Of a stretch of DNA of 64,000 nucleotides, positions 43,145 through 51,210 are shown piece by piece. Below the pieces are notes generated by a model. It made no database searches. It saw only the letters and a program-made list of their open reading frames with translations, and was not told where the DNA came from. This DNA comes from Streptomyces sp. DH24 (GTDB lineage: Bacteria; Actinomycetota; Actinomycetes; Streptomycetales; Streptomycetaceae), in contig NZ_JARVKW010000001.1 in NCBI RefSeq assembly GCF_029813775.1, positions 2,501 to 66,500 on the forward strand, given 5' to 3'. Position 1 is the stretch's first letter; each line of letters opens with the position of its first letter. Position numbers and translations under genes: made by a program.

Positions 43145-43833
43145 CCCTTCTTCCTGCCGGGCCGCCGGACCTGCACCGACAGCGCGGGCGGCCGGGCCAT
43201 GCCGAGCCCCCGGACCGCCTCGGCGAGCGCGTCGTCCAGGTCGGCGCGTACGTCGTCCAGCGCGCGGAAGTGCGACACCGCGCGGACGTCGGCCCGGGAG
43301 CGGCGCATCCGCACCCGCGCCGACTGCACCCCGGCCACCTCCATGGCCCGGTCCCGCAGCACCAGGGCGGCCGCGTCCCGGTGCAGCCCGGCGCGCACGT
43401 CGGCGTGCGGTCGCCGCATCGGCAGCAGGTCCCGCAGACCGGGCGTGACGGCCAGCACGACCAGCCACAGGCCGAGGGCGGCGGCGACCCCGGCGCCCAC
43501 CAGCACCCAGAAGTCGTCCAGGTGCCGCTGTGCGAGCTGCCGGGCCAGTTCGCGGCGCCAGCCCATGGCGGGCCGGTCGACGCGCACGGCCGCGACGTCG
43601 TACAGCAGCAGTCCGGTCCCGGCCAGGAGCAGCAGCGCGACGATGCCCGCGGGGACGCGGCGCGCCGACCAGAACCGTCCGCTGCCGCCGGCGTCGCCGT
43701 CGAGCGCGGGCGGCGCGTCGTACGCGGCGGACGCCGACTGGTCCGGGCGGCCCGGTCCGTCGCCGGGGCCGGTGTCCTTCTCGATGACCGGCATCCGCCG
43801 TGTGGTCCCCTCGGAGCCCTCGGGCTCGCTCAT
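43141..43833 (-). CDS. DUF6286-type membrane protein of the Asp23 operon
   Basis: This 230-residue protein has a disordered acidic N-terminus (~1-52), two hydrophobic helices (VPAGIVALLLLAGTGLLLYD and FWVLVGAGVAAALGLWLVVL) separated by ~35 residues, and a C-terminal soluble module (~140-225) with the pattern MEVAGVQSARVRMRRSRADV...ALSVQVRR. This matches the DUF6286 family found in actinobacterial Asp23/Gls24 clusters. The ATG overlaps the upstream TGA (ATGA) and its own stop overlaps the next GTG. Confidence 0.8.
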   Translation of the reverse strand: MSEPEGSEGTTRRMPVIEKDTGPGDGPGRPDQSASAAYDAPPALDGDAGGSGRFWSARRVPAGIVALLLLAGTGLLLYDVAAVRVDRPAMGWRRELARQLAQRHLDDFWVLVGAGVAAALGLWLVVLAVTPGLRDLLPMRRPHADVRAGLHRDAAALVLRDRAMEVAGVQSARVRMRRSRADVRAVSHFRALDDVRADLDDALAEAVRGLGMARPPALSVQVRRPGRKKG

Positions 43834-44243
43834 CGGGTCCTCCCCTGTGCCGCGCCGTGCGCCGGGGGCAGGTGCAGCCGCTCCACCCGGACCGCGACCT
43901 CCGGCACCTTCATGCCCACCAACGTGCCTACCCGTTCGGCGACTTGGCGACGCACCTCGCGGCAGCGGGCGCCGATGTCGCAGGGGTAGTCGAGTTCGAC
44001 GTGTACGAGGACGCGGGCGACGCCACCGGGCGTGCCCGCCGCTCGGCCGGCGGCGGGGAGCATGGCCACCGTGGCGTGCGGCGGCCTGCCGTCCGGCGTC
44101 GGGGCGCCCAGTGCCTCGCGTGCCGCCTGTGAGGCGATCTTCGCGACGACCCGGTCGGCGATCCGGGTCGCCCCGCGCTCACCCGGCGGCTCACCGGCCC
44201 GGGGGGTGCGGAACACCTCGGCCGCGGTACTCACCGGCGTCAC
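43830..44243 (-). CDS. Asp23/Gls24-family envelope stress protein (second copy)
   Basis: This 137-residue soluble protein has the Asp23 start TRIADRVVAKIASQAAREAL, and a later strand-helix block RVLVHVELDYPCDIGARCRE followed by VRRQVAERVGTLVGMKVPEVAVRVERL. The end of the last strand carries the family V.V.V signature. Asp23 of Staphylococcus is a membrane-anchored scaffold affecting envelope stress. GTG 44243 overlaps the stop of the upstream small membrane gene. Confidence 0.88.
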   Translation of the reverse strand: MTPVSTAAEVFRTPRAGEPPGERGATRIADRVVAKIASQAAREALGAPTPDGRPPHATVAMLPAAGRAAGTPGGVARVLVHVELDYPCDIGARCREVRRQVAERVGTLVGMKVPEVAVRVERLHLPPAHGAAQGRTR

Positions 44244-44425
44244 CGCCGCCGGTCGTCGCGCGTACGGAAGATGTCGCCGAACTCCAGGTCCCCCTCCAGG
44301 AACCGGCCGACGACGAAGCCGACGGCGCCCAGCGCCGCCACCAGCAGGAACGCGCCGAAGCCGCCGAAATACCCGGCGAAACCCAGCGCCATTCCGGCGA
44401 TCAAGCCGACTACGGCCATGCTCAT
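44240..44425 (-). CDS. Small DUF2273-like membrane protein
   Basis: This 61-residue protein has two hydrophobic helices rich in Gly/Ala/Phe (MAVVGLIAGMALGFAGYFGG, FLLVAALGAVGFVVGRFLEG) and a charged tail DLEFGDIFRTRDDRRR. Its size, GxxxG pattern and location inside an Asp23 operon match the DUF2273 proteins found beside Asp23/AmaP in Gram-positive bacteria. ATG 44425, or the ATG two codons later, may be used. Confidence 0.8.
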   Translation of the reverse strand: MSMAVVGLIAGMALGFAGYFGGFGAFLLVAALGAVGFVVGRFLEGDLEFGDIFRTRDDRRR

Positions 44426-44457
44426 GCTGCGCTCCTCAGCTCATCGTCGTACGCGGC

Positions 44458-44955
44458 TCACTGGAGCCGGGGCTCCGGTTCCTCTTCCTCGTCCTCGGGC
44501 AGCTTCACGTCGCTCACCGCGATGTTGACCTCCACGACCTCCAGGCCCGTCATCCGCTCGACGGCGGCGACGACGTTCTCCCGCACGTCGCGTGCGACGT
44601 CGGCGATGGCGACGCCGTAGACCACGACGATTTCCAGGTCGAGCGCGGTCTGCACCTCGCCGACCTCGGCCTTCACTCCGCGTGTCACCGACTTGGCCCC
44701 GCCGGGCACCCGGTCCCGTACGGCCCCGAAGGTCCGCGAGATGCCGCTGCCCATGGCGTGTACGCCGTCGACGTCCCGTGCCGCCAGTCCGGCGATCTTC
44801 TCGACCACCCCGTCGGCGATGGTGGTCCGTCCCCGGCCGGCGGGGTCTCCGCCGCCGCGCTTGGCCGACTGTGTCTTTCGGGCACCGGAGGTGTCGGGCA
44901 GTTCCCTGCCGCCCTGCGGCGCACCCGTCCGGTTCGGCTCGGTCATGTCACTCAT
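44458..44955 (-). CDS. Asp23/Gls24-family envelope stress protein (first copy)
   Basis: The protein has 165 residues from ATG 44955 (AAGGA upstream). A flexible N-terminus (~1-42) precedes the Asp23 domain: TTIADGVVEKIAGLAARDVD, GVHAMGSGISRTFGAVRDR, GVKAEVGEVQTALDLEIVVV and DVRENVVAAVERMTGLEVVE, then VEVNIAVSDVKLP and an acidic tail. It is the first gene of a five-gene operon reading Asp23 - DUF2273 - Asp23 - DUF6286 - AmaP. A cytoplasmic-face membrane scaffold is likely. Confidence 0.92.
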   Translation of the reverse strand: MSDMTEPNRTGAPQGGRELPDTSGARKTQSAKRGGGDPAGRGRTTIADGVVEKIAGLAARDVDGVHAMGSGISRTFGAVRDRVPGGAKSVTRGVKAEVGEVQTALDLEIVVVYGVAIADVARDVRENVVAAVERMTGLEVVEVNIAVSDVKLPEDEEEEPEPRLQ

Positions 44956-45040
44956 GTCCGCACGTCCTTTTCGGTCGTCCTTATGACCACCGTAAGTGCC
45001 GTTGCCCGCTCGCGCGCCAGGGATGCGGCACGCTGGAGGA

Positions 45041-45850
45041 ATGACGGCTGATCGGTGGACACAGGCGGTGCGGCGACAGTTGGGCCTCGGCAGGCTCCTG
45101 CCGCTGGGCGGCCCGCGCGACGGGGTGTGGCTCGCGGAGGCCGCGGCCGGGGTGGTGCTGCGGCGTGCGGCGTTGGAGGTGCCGGGCGTACGGCCGGACG
45201 GGGTGCGGGTCGCCCTCGCCGACCCGGAGGACACCGACGAGCCCGTCGTGCCGCCCCCGCCCGGCGCCCTGCCGCCGGGCCCGCTGCGCGTGACGGCCGA
45301 CTTCGCGGCGACGGCGGCGCAGCCGCTGCCGACGACGGCGGCCCGGCTCCGGGCGGCCCTGTCGGCCGCGGCGGCGGACCGGCTGGGGCTGCGGGTGACG
45401 GAGGTGGACCTTCGGGTGACGGCGTTGCTGGACTCCGACACGGGGCCCGGTCCGGGCGGAGCCGGGGGTCCCGGCGAGGTCGGGGGTACCGGTGGAACCG
45501 TAGGGCCCGGCGGCGCGGAGGGGCCCGGCGGCGCGGAGGATTCCGGTGCGTCCGGCGGCGCGGAGGCGGACGGCGACGACCGTGCCGCGGACTCCGGGGA
45601 CGCCGACCGCGTCGCCCGTGCCGTGCTCGCCGTCCCCGGTGTCGCCCGGCTGAGCGGCCCGTTGGGGCGGCCGGTGCGGATCGCGGAGACGGCGGGAGAG
45701 GCGGCGCTGCCGAGGCGGCACGTTCAGGTGCAGTGCGCCGTGCGCGCGGACCACCGGACCCTGGACGTGGCCCGGGAGGTCCGCGCACGGGCGGGTGAGG
45801 CGCTGCCGGACCGGCCGACGGTGACGGTCCTGGTCACCGCCGTGGAGTGA
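45041..45850 (+). CDS. Asp23-operon-linked protein with two Asp23-like halves, unknown function
   Basis: The protein has 269 residues from ATG 45041 with GGAGG 2-6 nt upstream, divergent from the Asp23 operon by 85 bp. I recognise no named domain. The N-terminal half (GVWLAEAAAGVVLRRAALEV, then PGVRPDGVRVALADPE, later LGLRVTEVDLRV) and the C-terminal half (DRVARAVLAVPGVARLSGPL, HVQVQCAVRADHRTLDVARE, VTVLVTAVE) each follow an Asp23-like helix-strand order. A Gly/Pro-rich linker (~150-195) with GPGGAE repeats joins them. The domain reading is an inference. Its stop is 14 bp from the convergent hydratase stop. Confidence 0.7.
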   Translation: MTADRWTQAVRRQLGLGRLLPLGGPRDGVWLAEAAAGVVLRRAALEVPGVRPDGVRVALADPEDTDEPVVPPPPGALPPGPLRVTADFAATAAQPLPTTAARLRAALSAAAADRLGLRVTEVDLRVTALLDSDTGPGPGGAGGPGEVGGTGGTVGPGGAEGPGGAEDSGASGGAEADGDDRAADSGDADRVARAVLAVPGVARLSGPLGRPVRIAETAGEAALPRRHVQVQCAVRADHRTLDVAREVRARAGEALPDRPTVTVLVTAVE

Positions 45851-45864
45851 CGGCGCGGGACGGG

Positions 45865-46668
45865 TCAGTCGCCGATCCCGGCCAGATCGCGCAGCCGGCG
45901 TGCCTGCGCCGCGCGTTCGGCGACGCGCTGGGCCTCGTAGTCCCGGTCGAGCGCGCCGCGCAGCAGCGCCTTGGTCTCGACGAGCGCGTCGCGGGGCGCG
46001 GCGAGCAGCGCCGACGCCAGGTCGCGTACGGCGTCGTCGAGCTGGTCGGCGGGCACGGCGAGGTTGGCGAGGCCCGTGGCGACGGATTCCTCGGCCGTGA
46101 CGAAGCGCCCGGTCGCGCAGATCTCCAGCGCGCGGGCGTATCCGACGAGACCGACGAGCGGATGGGTGCCGGTCAGGTCGGGCACCAGTCCGAGGCTGGT
46201 CTCGCGCATGGCGAACTGCACGTCGTCCGCGACGACGCGCAGGTCACAGGCGAGCGCGAGCTGGAAGCCCGCCCCGATGGCGTGCCCCTGGACAGCGGCG
46301 ACGGACACGATGTCGCTGCGCCGCCACCAGGTGAACGCCTCCTGGTACTCGGCGATGGTCGCGTCGAGCTCGGCGTCGCCGCCGCGCGCGAGGTCGATGA
46401 ACGACGGTTCCCCGTCGAATCCCTCGGGCGTGAACGCCTGCCGGTCGAGCCCGGCCGAGAACGACTTGCCCTCGGCGCGCAGCACGACGATCCGGACGGC
46501 GCCCGGCAGCAGCCGGCCCGCCTCGGCCAGCGCCCGCCACAGAGCGGGGCTCTGCGCGTTGCGCTTGGCGGGGTTGGTCAGCGTCACCGTGGCGATCGCG
46601 TCGTCGACGGTGAGCCGTACCCCGTCCTTGTCGAGTACCGGACCGAGGTCCTTGGCGGGCGAAGCCAT
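45865..46668 (-). CDS. Enoyl-CoA hydratase/isomerase family protein
   Basis: This 267-residue crotonase-fold protein has the first oxyanion-hole block LRAEGKSFSAGLDRQAF and the second VQGHAIGAGFQLALACDLRV. The active-site region reads FAMRETSLGLVPDLTGTH, with a glutamate in the usual first catalytic position. The substrate is unknown; degradation of acyl-CoA is likely. ATG 46668. It lies downstream of gbn on the same strand with a hairpin between them. Confidence 0.93.
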   Translation of the reverse strand: MASPAKDLGPVLDKDGVRLTVDDAIATVTLTNPAKRNAQSPALWRALAEAGRLLPGAVRIVVLRAEGKSFSAGLDRQAFTPEGFDGEPSFIDLARGGDAELDATIAEYQEAFTWWRRSDIVSVAAVQGHAIGAGFQLALACDLRVVADDVQFAMRETSLGLVPDLTGTHPLVGLVGYARALEICATGRFVTAEESVATGLANLAVPADQLDDAVRDLASALLAAPRDALVETKALLRGALDRDYEAQRVAERAAQARRLRDLAGIGD

Positions 46669-46747
46669 GGGGCGCCTCCGATGGGTGCGGTCAGTGCGGA
46701 TGCCGTACGGAAGTCCGTACGGGCACCCTTAAGTGACTGCACAGTAA

Positions 46748-46779
46748 CCACCCGGCCGGTTGGTCCGCCGACCGGGTGG
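46748..46779 (-). terminator. Hairpin downstream of gbn
   Basis: CCACCCGG (46748-46755) pairs with CCGGGTGG (46772-46779), with further G/C pairing inside. It lies in the 143-bp gap between gbn and the hydratase gene. Confidence 0.55.
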
Positions 46780-46811
46780 CCACCATCGGAGCCGTGGGGC
46801 CACCCGGGGTG

Positions 46812-47033
46812 TCAGGCCGATGCGGCCTTCTTGCCCCGCGTCGCCCCGCCACGCCCTCGTAGCGTGACGCCCGACTCACTGAGCATGCGGTGCACAAAGC
46901 CATACGAGCGGCCGGTCTCCTCGGCCAACGCCCGGATGCTCGCACCGGCGTCGTACTTCTTCTTCAGGTCTGCCGCGAGCTTGTCGCGCGCGGCGCCGGT
47001 CACCCGGCTGCCCTTCTTCAGAGTCTCGGCCAC
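46812..47033 (-). CDS. gbn: Gbn-like GATC-binding nucleoid-associated protein
   Basis: The protein has 73 residues from GTG 47033, with GAGGAGG upstream. It is a single helix-turn-helix: DKLAADLKKKYDAGASIRAL, EETGRSYGFVHRMLSESGV, flanked by basic tails (LKKGSRVTG and RGRGGATRGKKAASA). Sequence, size and position match S. coelicolor SCO1839 (Gbn), described as a small nucleoid-associated protein that binds GATC-containing sites and affects sporulation and antibiotic production. Its upstream region is unusually rich in GATC. It is transcribed alone. Confidence 0.88.
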   Translation of the reverse strand: MAETLKKGSRVTGAARDKLAADLKKKYDAGASIRALAEETGRSYGFVHRMLSESGVTLRGRGGATRGKKAASA

Positions 47034-47386
47034 CCGTGCCTCCTCATGGGAAGTGCGCTCTGGTCTCCTCATGATCACCCCTCCGGGGCAGGATGGCCAC
47101 CCATTCGGCAAGGTCCGTGAGACATCGTTGTGACGACGGGAGCGCGTCCGCACAAGCGGAATCAACTATTCCACGTTGTGCGGTCCGTACGTCCGAACGG
47201 GTTGTTCCGTGAAGTTCCTGGTCAGGGAAGCGCGACGGCCGACCCCTCGGGCAGCAAGGGATCGGCCGCGAAATCCGTGTAGGACACACCTCGATACGAG
47301 GAGATCTCACTCAGATGGTGGATCACCGATGGGCCGAATGATCCATACGGAGTGGATCAGTACGGTCCGGTCCCGTCCGGGCGGGG
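47034..47386. promoter_or_regulatory. gbn upstream region with clustered GATC sites
   Basis: These 353 bp between gbn and the ABC-F gene hold no convincing ORF. GATC occurs at 47073, 47260, 47303, 47321, 47340 and 47355; five of the six fall within ~100 bp, the last four spaced 15-19 bp. At ~72% GC, roughly one GATC per 400 bp would be expected. The region also contains an AT-rich stretch at 47155-47180 (CAACTATTCCACGTTGTGCG), a possible promoter. Confidence 0.6.
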
Positions 47387-48985
47387 TCAGGCGAGGGCGA
47401 CGAGGTCCGCGTAGTCGGAACCCCACAGGTCCTCGACGCCGTCGGGGAGCAGGATGATCCGCTCCGGCTGGAGCGCCTCGACGGCGCCCTCGTCGTGGGT
47501 GACGAGGACGACGGCGCCCTTGTAGGTGCGCAGCGCGCCGAGGATCTCCTCGCGGCTGGCCGGGTCGAGGTTGTTGGTGGGCTCGTCCAGGAGCAGCACG
47601 TTCGCCGAGGAGACCACCAGGGTGGCGAGGGCGAGCCGGGTCTTCTCGCCGCCGGAGAGGACACCGGCCGGCTTGTCGACGTCGTCGCCGGAGAACAGGA
47701 ACGAGCCGAGCACCTTGCGGACCTCCACGAGATCCAGGTCGGGTGCGGCGGAGCGCATGTTCTCCAGGACCGTGCGGTCGGGGTCGAGGGTCTCGTGCTC
47801 CTGGGCGTAGTAGCCGAGCTTGAGGCCGTGGCCGGGGACGACCATGCCGGTGTCGGGCTGCTCGACGCCCGCGAGCAGCCGCAGCAGGGTCGTCTTGCCG
47901 GCGCCGTTGAGGCCGAGGATGACGACGCGGGAGCCCTTGTCGATGGCCAGGTCGACGTCCGTGAAGATCTCCAGGGAGCCGTACGACTTCGACAGGCCCT
48001 CGGCCATCAGCGGGGTCTTCCCGCACGGCGCGGGCTCGGGGAAGCGCAGCTTGGCGACCTTGTCGGACTGGCGCACGGCCTCCAGGCCGGCCAGCAGCTT
48101 GTCCGCGCGGCGGGCCATGTTCTGCGCGGCGACCGTCTTGGTGGCCTTGGCGCGCATCTTGTCGGCCTGCGAGTGCAGGGCGGCGGCCTTCTTCTCGGCG
48201 TTGGCACGCTCGCGCCTGCGGCGCTTCTCGTCGGCCTCGCGCTGCTGCTGGTAGAGCTTCCAGCCCATGTTGTAGATGTCGATCCGGGCGCGGTTGGCGT
48301 CCAGGTAGAAGACCTTGTTGACGACCGTCTCGACCAGGTCGACGTCGTGGGAGATCACGATGAAGCCGCCGCGGTAGGTCTTCAGGTAGTCGCGCAGCCA
48401 CACGATCGAGTCGGCGTCGAGGTGGTTCGTCGGCTCGTCGAGCAGCAGGGTGTCCGCGTCGGAGAACAGGATGCGGGCCAGTTCGACGCGGCGGCGCTGA
48501 CCGCCGGAGAGCGTGTGCAGGGGCTGGCCCAGCACCCGGTCGGGCAGGTTCAGCGCGGCGGCGATGGTGGAGGCCTCGGCCTCGGCGGCGTACCCGCCCT
48601 TGGTGAGGAACTCCGTCTCCTGGCGCTCGTACTGCCTGAGCGCCTTCTCGCGGGTGGCGCCCTGGCCGTTGGCGATACGCTGCTCGTTGTCGCGCATCTT
48701 GCGGATCAGGACGTCCAGACCACGCGCGGACAGGATGCGGTCGCGGGCGAGGATGTCGAGGTCGCCGGTGCGGGGGTCCTGCGGGAGGTAGCCGACCTCG
48801 CCGGAGCGGGTGATGGTGCCGGCGGCCGGGATGCCGTCGCCGGCGAGGCACTTGGTGAGGGTGGTCTTGCCCGCGCCGTTGCGGCCGACGAGGCCGATGC
48901 GGTCGCCCTTGGCGACGCGGAAACTGGCGCTTTCGATGAGGACACGGGCACCGGCGCGCAGCTCGATGCCGGAGGCGGAGATCAC
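47387..48985 (-). CDS. ABC-F family ATPase (translation factor type)
   Basis: This 532-residue protein has two tandem ATP-binding cassettes and no membrane domain. Walker A motifs are GRNGAGKTT and GLNGAGKTT, the signatures are LSGGQRRR and LSGGEKTR, and Walker B motifs are LLLDEPTNHLD and LLLDEPTNNLD. Between them lies the ~80-residue helical linker (residues ~240-315) rich in Arg/Lys that contacts the ribosomal P-site tRNA in ABC-F proteins. Members act on stalled ribosomes or protect against antibiotics. GTG 48985. A 7-codon uORF sits 57 bp upstream of this start. Confidence 0.93.
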   Translation of the reverse strand: MISASGIELRAGARVLIESASFRVAKGDRIGLVGRNGAGKTTLTKCLAGDGIPAAGTITRSGEVGYLPQDPRTGDLDILARDRILSARGLDVLIRKMRDNEQRIANGQGATREKALRQYERQETEFLTKGGYAAEAEASTIAAALNLPDRVLGQPLHTLSGGQRRRVELARILFSDADTLLLDEPTNHLDADSIVWLRDYLKTYRGGFIVISHDVDLVETVVNKVFYLDANRARIDIYNMGWKLYQQQREADEKRRRRERANAEKKAAALHSQADKMRAKATKTVAAQNMARRADKLLAGLEAVRQSDKVAKLRFPEPAPCGKTPLMAEGLSKSYGSLEIFTDVDLAIDKGSRVVILGLNGAGKTTLLRLLAGVEQPDTGMVVPGHGLKLGYYAQEHETLDPDRTVLENMRSAAPDLDLVEVRKVLGSFLFSGDDVDKPAGVLSGGEKTRLALATLVVSSANVLLLDEPTNNLDPASREEILGALRTYKGAVVLVTHDEGAVEALQPERIILLPDGVEDLWGSDYADLVALA

Positions 48986-49042
48986 GGGTCAGACTCCAGG
49001 GCGGGTGGTGGCGGGATGGGCGGCTGGGGGCGTTCCCGCCGT

Positions 49043-49066
49043 CTAATGCGCGAGGAGAATGGCCAT
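49043..49066 (-). promoter_or_regulatory. 7-codon uORF (MAILLAH), probably leaderless, upstream of the ABC-F gene
   Basis: On the minus strand ATG 49066 opens ATG GCC ATT CTC CTC GCG CAT TAG, encoding MAILLAH. TAGACT (49079-49074), a good Streptomyces -10, ends 7 nt before this ATG, which places transcription start at or beside it. There is no ribosome-binding site before it, as expected of a leaderless start. The distance to the ABC-F GTG is 57 bp and includes GC-rich inverted sequence. Confidence 0.55.
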
Positions 49067-49217
49067 GGGGGCCAGTCTAGCGGGGCCGTGCAACCACTTT
49101 TCTGCGTTCGCGTGTTCGATCATCGGCCCGGGTCGCGCCGGGGGCCGTTGTCGGTGGCGGCTGCCAGACTTGACGGCAGGTGATGGTTCCGGCAGTGATC
49201 ACAAGGGAGTGATCGGC

Positions 49218-49631
49218 ATGGCAGGCACGGTCGGCGGACCCCCGAGCATCTATCCGACGCTGTTGTACGCGGACGCGAAGGCGGCGATCCGGCAGCTCAC
49301 GGAGGCCTTCGGCTTCACGGAGCTGTCGGTCTACGAGGCCGAGGACGGCACGGTGATGCACGCCGAGCTGGCCCAGGGCAACGGCGCGGTGATGCTCGGC
49401 TCCAAGGGCCGCGGCGGCACGTTCGACGCGGCGATGAAGGACGCGGGCACCACCGGGGTGTACGTCGTCGTGGACGACGTCGACGCGCACCACCAGCGGG
49501 CCGTGGAGCACGGCGCGGAGATCCTGATGCCCCCGACGGACCAGGACTACGGCTCGCGGGACTACATGGCCCGGGACCGCGAGGGCAACCTCTGGAGCTT
49601 CGGCACGTACGCACCGGCGCTCGGCGGCTGA
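49218..49631 (+). CDS. VOC-superfamily (glyoxalase/bleomycin-resistance-like) protein
   Basis: The protein has 137 residues from ATG 49218 with AAGGGAG upstream. Two beta-alpha-beta-beta-beta modules read IYPTLLYADAKAAIRQLTEA, FGFTELSVYEAEDG, HAELAQGNGAVML and GVYVVVDDVDAHHQRAVEHG, PPTDQDYGSRDYMARDREGN and LWSFGTY. The pattern is the PhnB/glyoxalase-like VOC fold. Metal ligands H/E are plausible (MHAEL, NLWSF region), but the substrate is unknown. Confidence 0.88.
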   Translation: MAGTVGGPPSIYPTLLYADAKAAIRQLTEAFGFTELSVYEAEDGTVMHAELAQGNGAVMLGSKGRGGTFDAAMKDAGTTGVYVVVDDVDAHHQRAVEHGAEILMPPTDQDYGSRDYMARDREGNLWSFGTYAPALGG

Positions 49632-49650
49632 CACCGGGCGGCCCCGGCGG

Positions 49651-51051
49651 TCAGCTGCCCCCGGTGTGCACCTGGAAGGCGGCCCGGCGCACGGCCTTGG
49701 CCAGCGCCGGATCGGGGTGCGCGGCGGCCAGCGCGACCAGCACCTGCACGGTGCGCGGGTGTCCCACGGCGCGCACCTCGTCCAGGAGCGCCGGGACGGT
49801 GGGCTGCACCGCGGACTCCAGGTGCCGGACGAGCAGCGGGGCCTCGCCGTGGTCGGCGACGGCGGCCGCGGTGTCGACCCACAGCCAGGTCGCCTCCTCG
49901 CGGGTGAGGACCTCGTGGGCGTCCTCGGGGTCGACGCCGTCGTGCTCGGCGAGCCACAGCAGCGCGTACGGCCGCAGCGTCGGCTCGTCGAGCACGGCGC
50001 GGACGTCGGGCTCGGCGGGGGCGCCGACGACGCGCAGCGCCTCGAAGGCCAGTCCGCGCAGCAGGGCGTCCTCGCCGCGGGCGGCGCCGAGCAGTTCGGT
50101 GACGGCGCTGCCGACGGGGCGGGCGGCGAGCCAGGCGCGGTACTCGGCGCGGGCCGCGTTCGGGCGGAGCTGGGCGCAGCCGCGCAGCATGGCCTCGGCG
50201 GACTGCTCGATGTTCCCCGCGGGGCTCTGCGCGGCGACGCAGATCTGCTCCAGTTTGACCCAGACCGCCCAGCTGCCGAGCGGGGTGAGCGTGGCCTGCC
50301 CGTCGCCGTAGGTGAGGGCGCCTACCGAGGCGAGCGCGCGCAGCGCCCAGTCGAGGAGCGGGGCGAGCGGGGTGTCGTCGACCGGCTGGGGCGCGACGGG
50401 CTCGGGCTGGGGGCCGTAGGGGATTTCGCAGCGCTCGGTGCGCAGTTCGGTGACGCGCTGCTCCAGGAGGTCGAGGAGCTGGGCGACGGGGACGGGTCCG
50501 GCGGACAGCTGGAGGAAGGAGAGCACCTGCGGCATGGCCGAGACGACCTCGGCGACGGCGGCGGGCGCGTGGCCGGCGGGCTCCGGGCAGGCGAGCGACC
50601 AGGCGTCGAACAGGGCGACCCAGCCGCGCAGTACGGCGCTGTCGTCGCGGTTCCAGGCGCGCAGCCGCCAGCCGGGGCGGGCGCGCCCGCCGTGCACCTC
50701 GACGAGGCCGGCGAGGCGGGCGGTGTCCCAGTCGGCCCGCACCTGAGCCGCGGTCAGGCCGAGGTCCTGGGCGGCCTGTTCGGCGGTCGCGTCGGAGAGG
50801 GTGGCCTTGCCGTCGGCGGTGGCGCCGCCGCGGCCGGGGCCGAGGGCGCTGTCGGCCCAGCGGGCCACTCGGGCGGCGCCGGCCAGCTCCGAGCGTGCCA
50901 TTCCGGCCAGTTCGGACCGGGCGGGAGTGCCCTCCGGGGGGCGCGGGGCGGGGCGGCGCGAGGGCCGCTGGTCCATGGTTCTCGGGGCAGCGGCCAGGGG
51001 TCGCGGGCGGACGAGTCGGAGCCTGGAGTCGCGCGGGATACGGGACGTCAC
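49651..51051 (-). CDS. Large helical protein of unknown function
   Basis: The protein has about 466 residues from GTG 51051 (TSRIPRDSRLRLVRPRPL), chosen because GGAAG lies ~10 nt upstream; ATG 50976 and GTG 51126 are alternatives. After an Arg/Pro-rich N-terminus, a possible winged-helix segment reads EQAAQDLGLTAAQVRADWDT and ARLAGLVEVHGGRARPGWRL. The remainder is helical, with HEAT-like Leu/Ala repeats (e.g. LLRGLAFEALRVVGAPAEPD). No enzyme motif is seen. It is convergent with the VOC gene (19-bp gap). Confidence 0.65.
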   Translation of the reverse strand: MTSRIPRDSRLRLVRPRPLAAAPRTMDQRPSRRPAPRPPEGTPARSELAGMARSELAGAARVARWADSALGPGRGGATADGKATLSDATAEQAAQDLGLTAAQVRADWDTARLAGLVEVHGGRARPGWRLRAWNRDDSAVLRGWVALFDAWSLACPEPAGHAPAAVAEVVSAMPQVLSFLQLSAGPVPVAQLLDLLEQRVTELRTERCEIPYGPQPEPVAPQPVDDTPLAPLLDWALRALASVGALTYGDGQATLTPLGSWAVWVKLEQICVAAQSPAGNIEQSAEAMLRGCAQLRPNAARAEYRAWLAARPVGSAVTELLGAARGEDALLRGLAFEALRVVGAPAEPDVRAVLDEPTLRPYALLWLAEHDGVDPEDAHEVLTREEATWLWVDTAAAVADHGEAPLLVRHLESAVQPTVPALLDEVRAVGHPRTVQVLVALAAAHPDPALAKAVRRAAFQVHTGGS

Positions 51052-51210
51052 GGGTGCAGTCTTCCGGTTGACGGTCCGAAAACCCAAACGGAATGCCCCT
51101 GGGGGTCGCGGGGACGGTCCGGGCACCGGGTTCCGCGCGTGGTGAGGGGCCCGGAACAGGCCAGCCGTACGGCATTAAACGGAATCGCCGGGGAGGTGGC
51201 GGGGCCGGGC

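Noticed and set aside
45455-45590. Gly/Pro-rich repeat in the 45041 gene as a separate repeat element
   Set aside because: It is in frame, codes for a GPGGAE-type linker between two folded halves and is best treated as part of the protein.
46812-47165. Longer 117-residue form of Gbn
   Set aside because: The extra N-terminus is not protein-like, and the GTG at 47033 with GAGGAGG gives the expected 73-residue protein.
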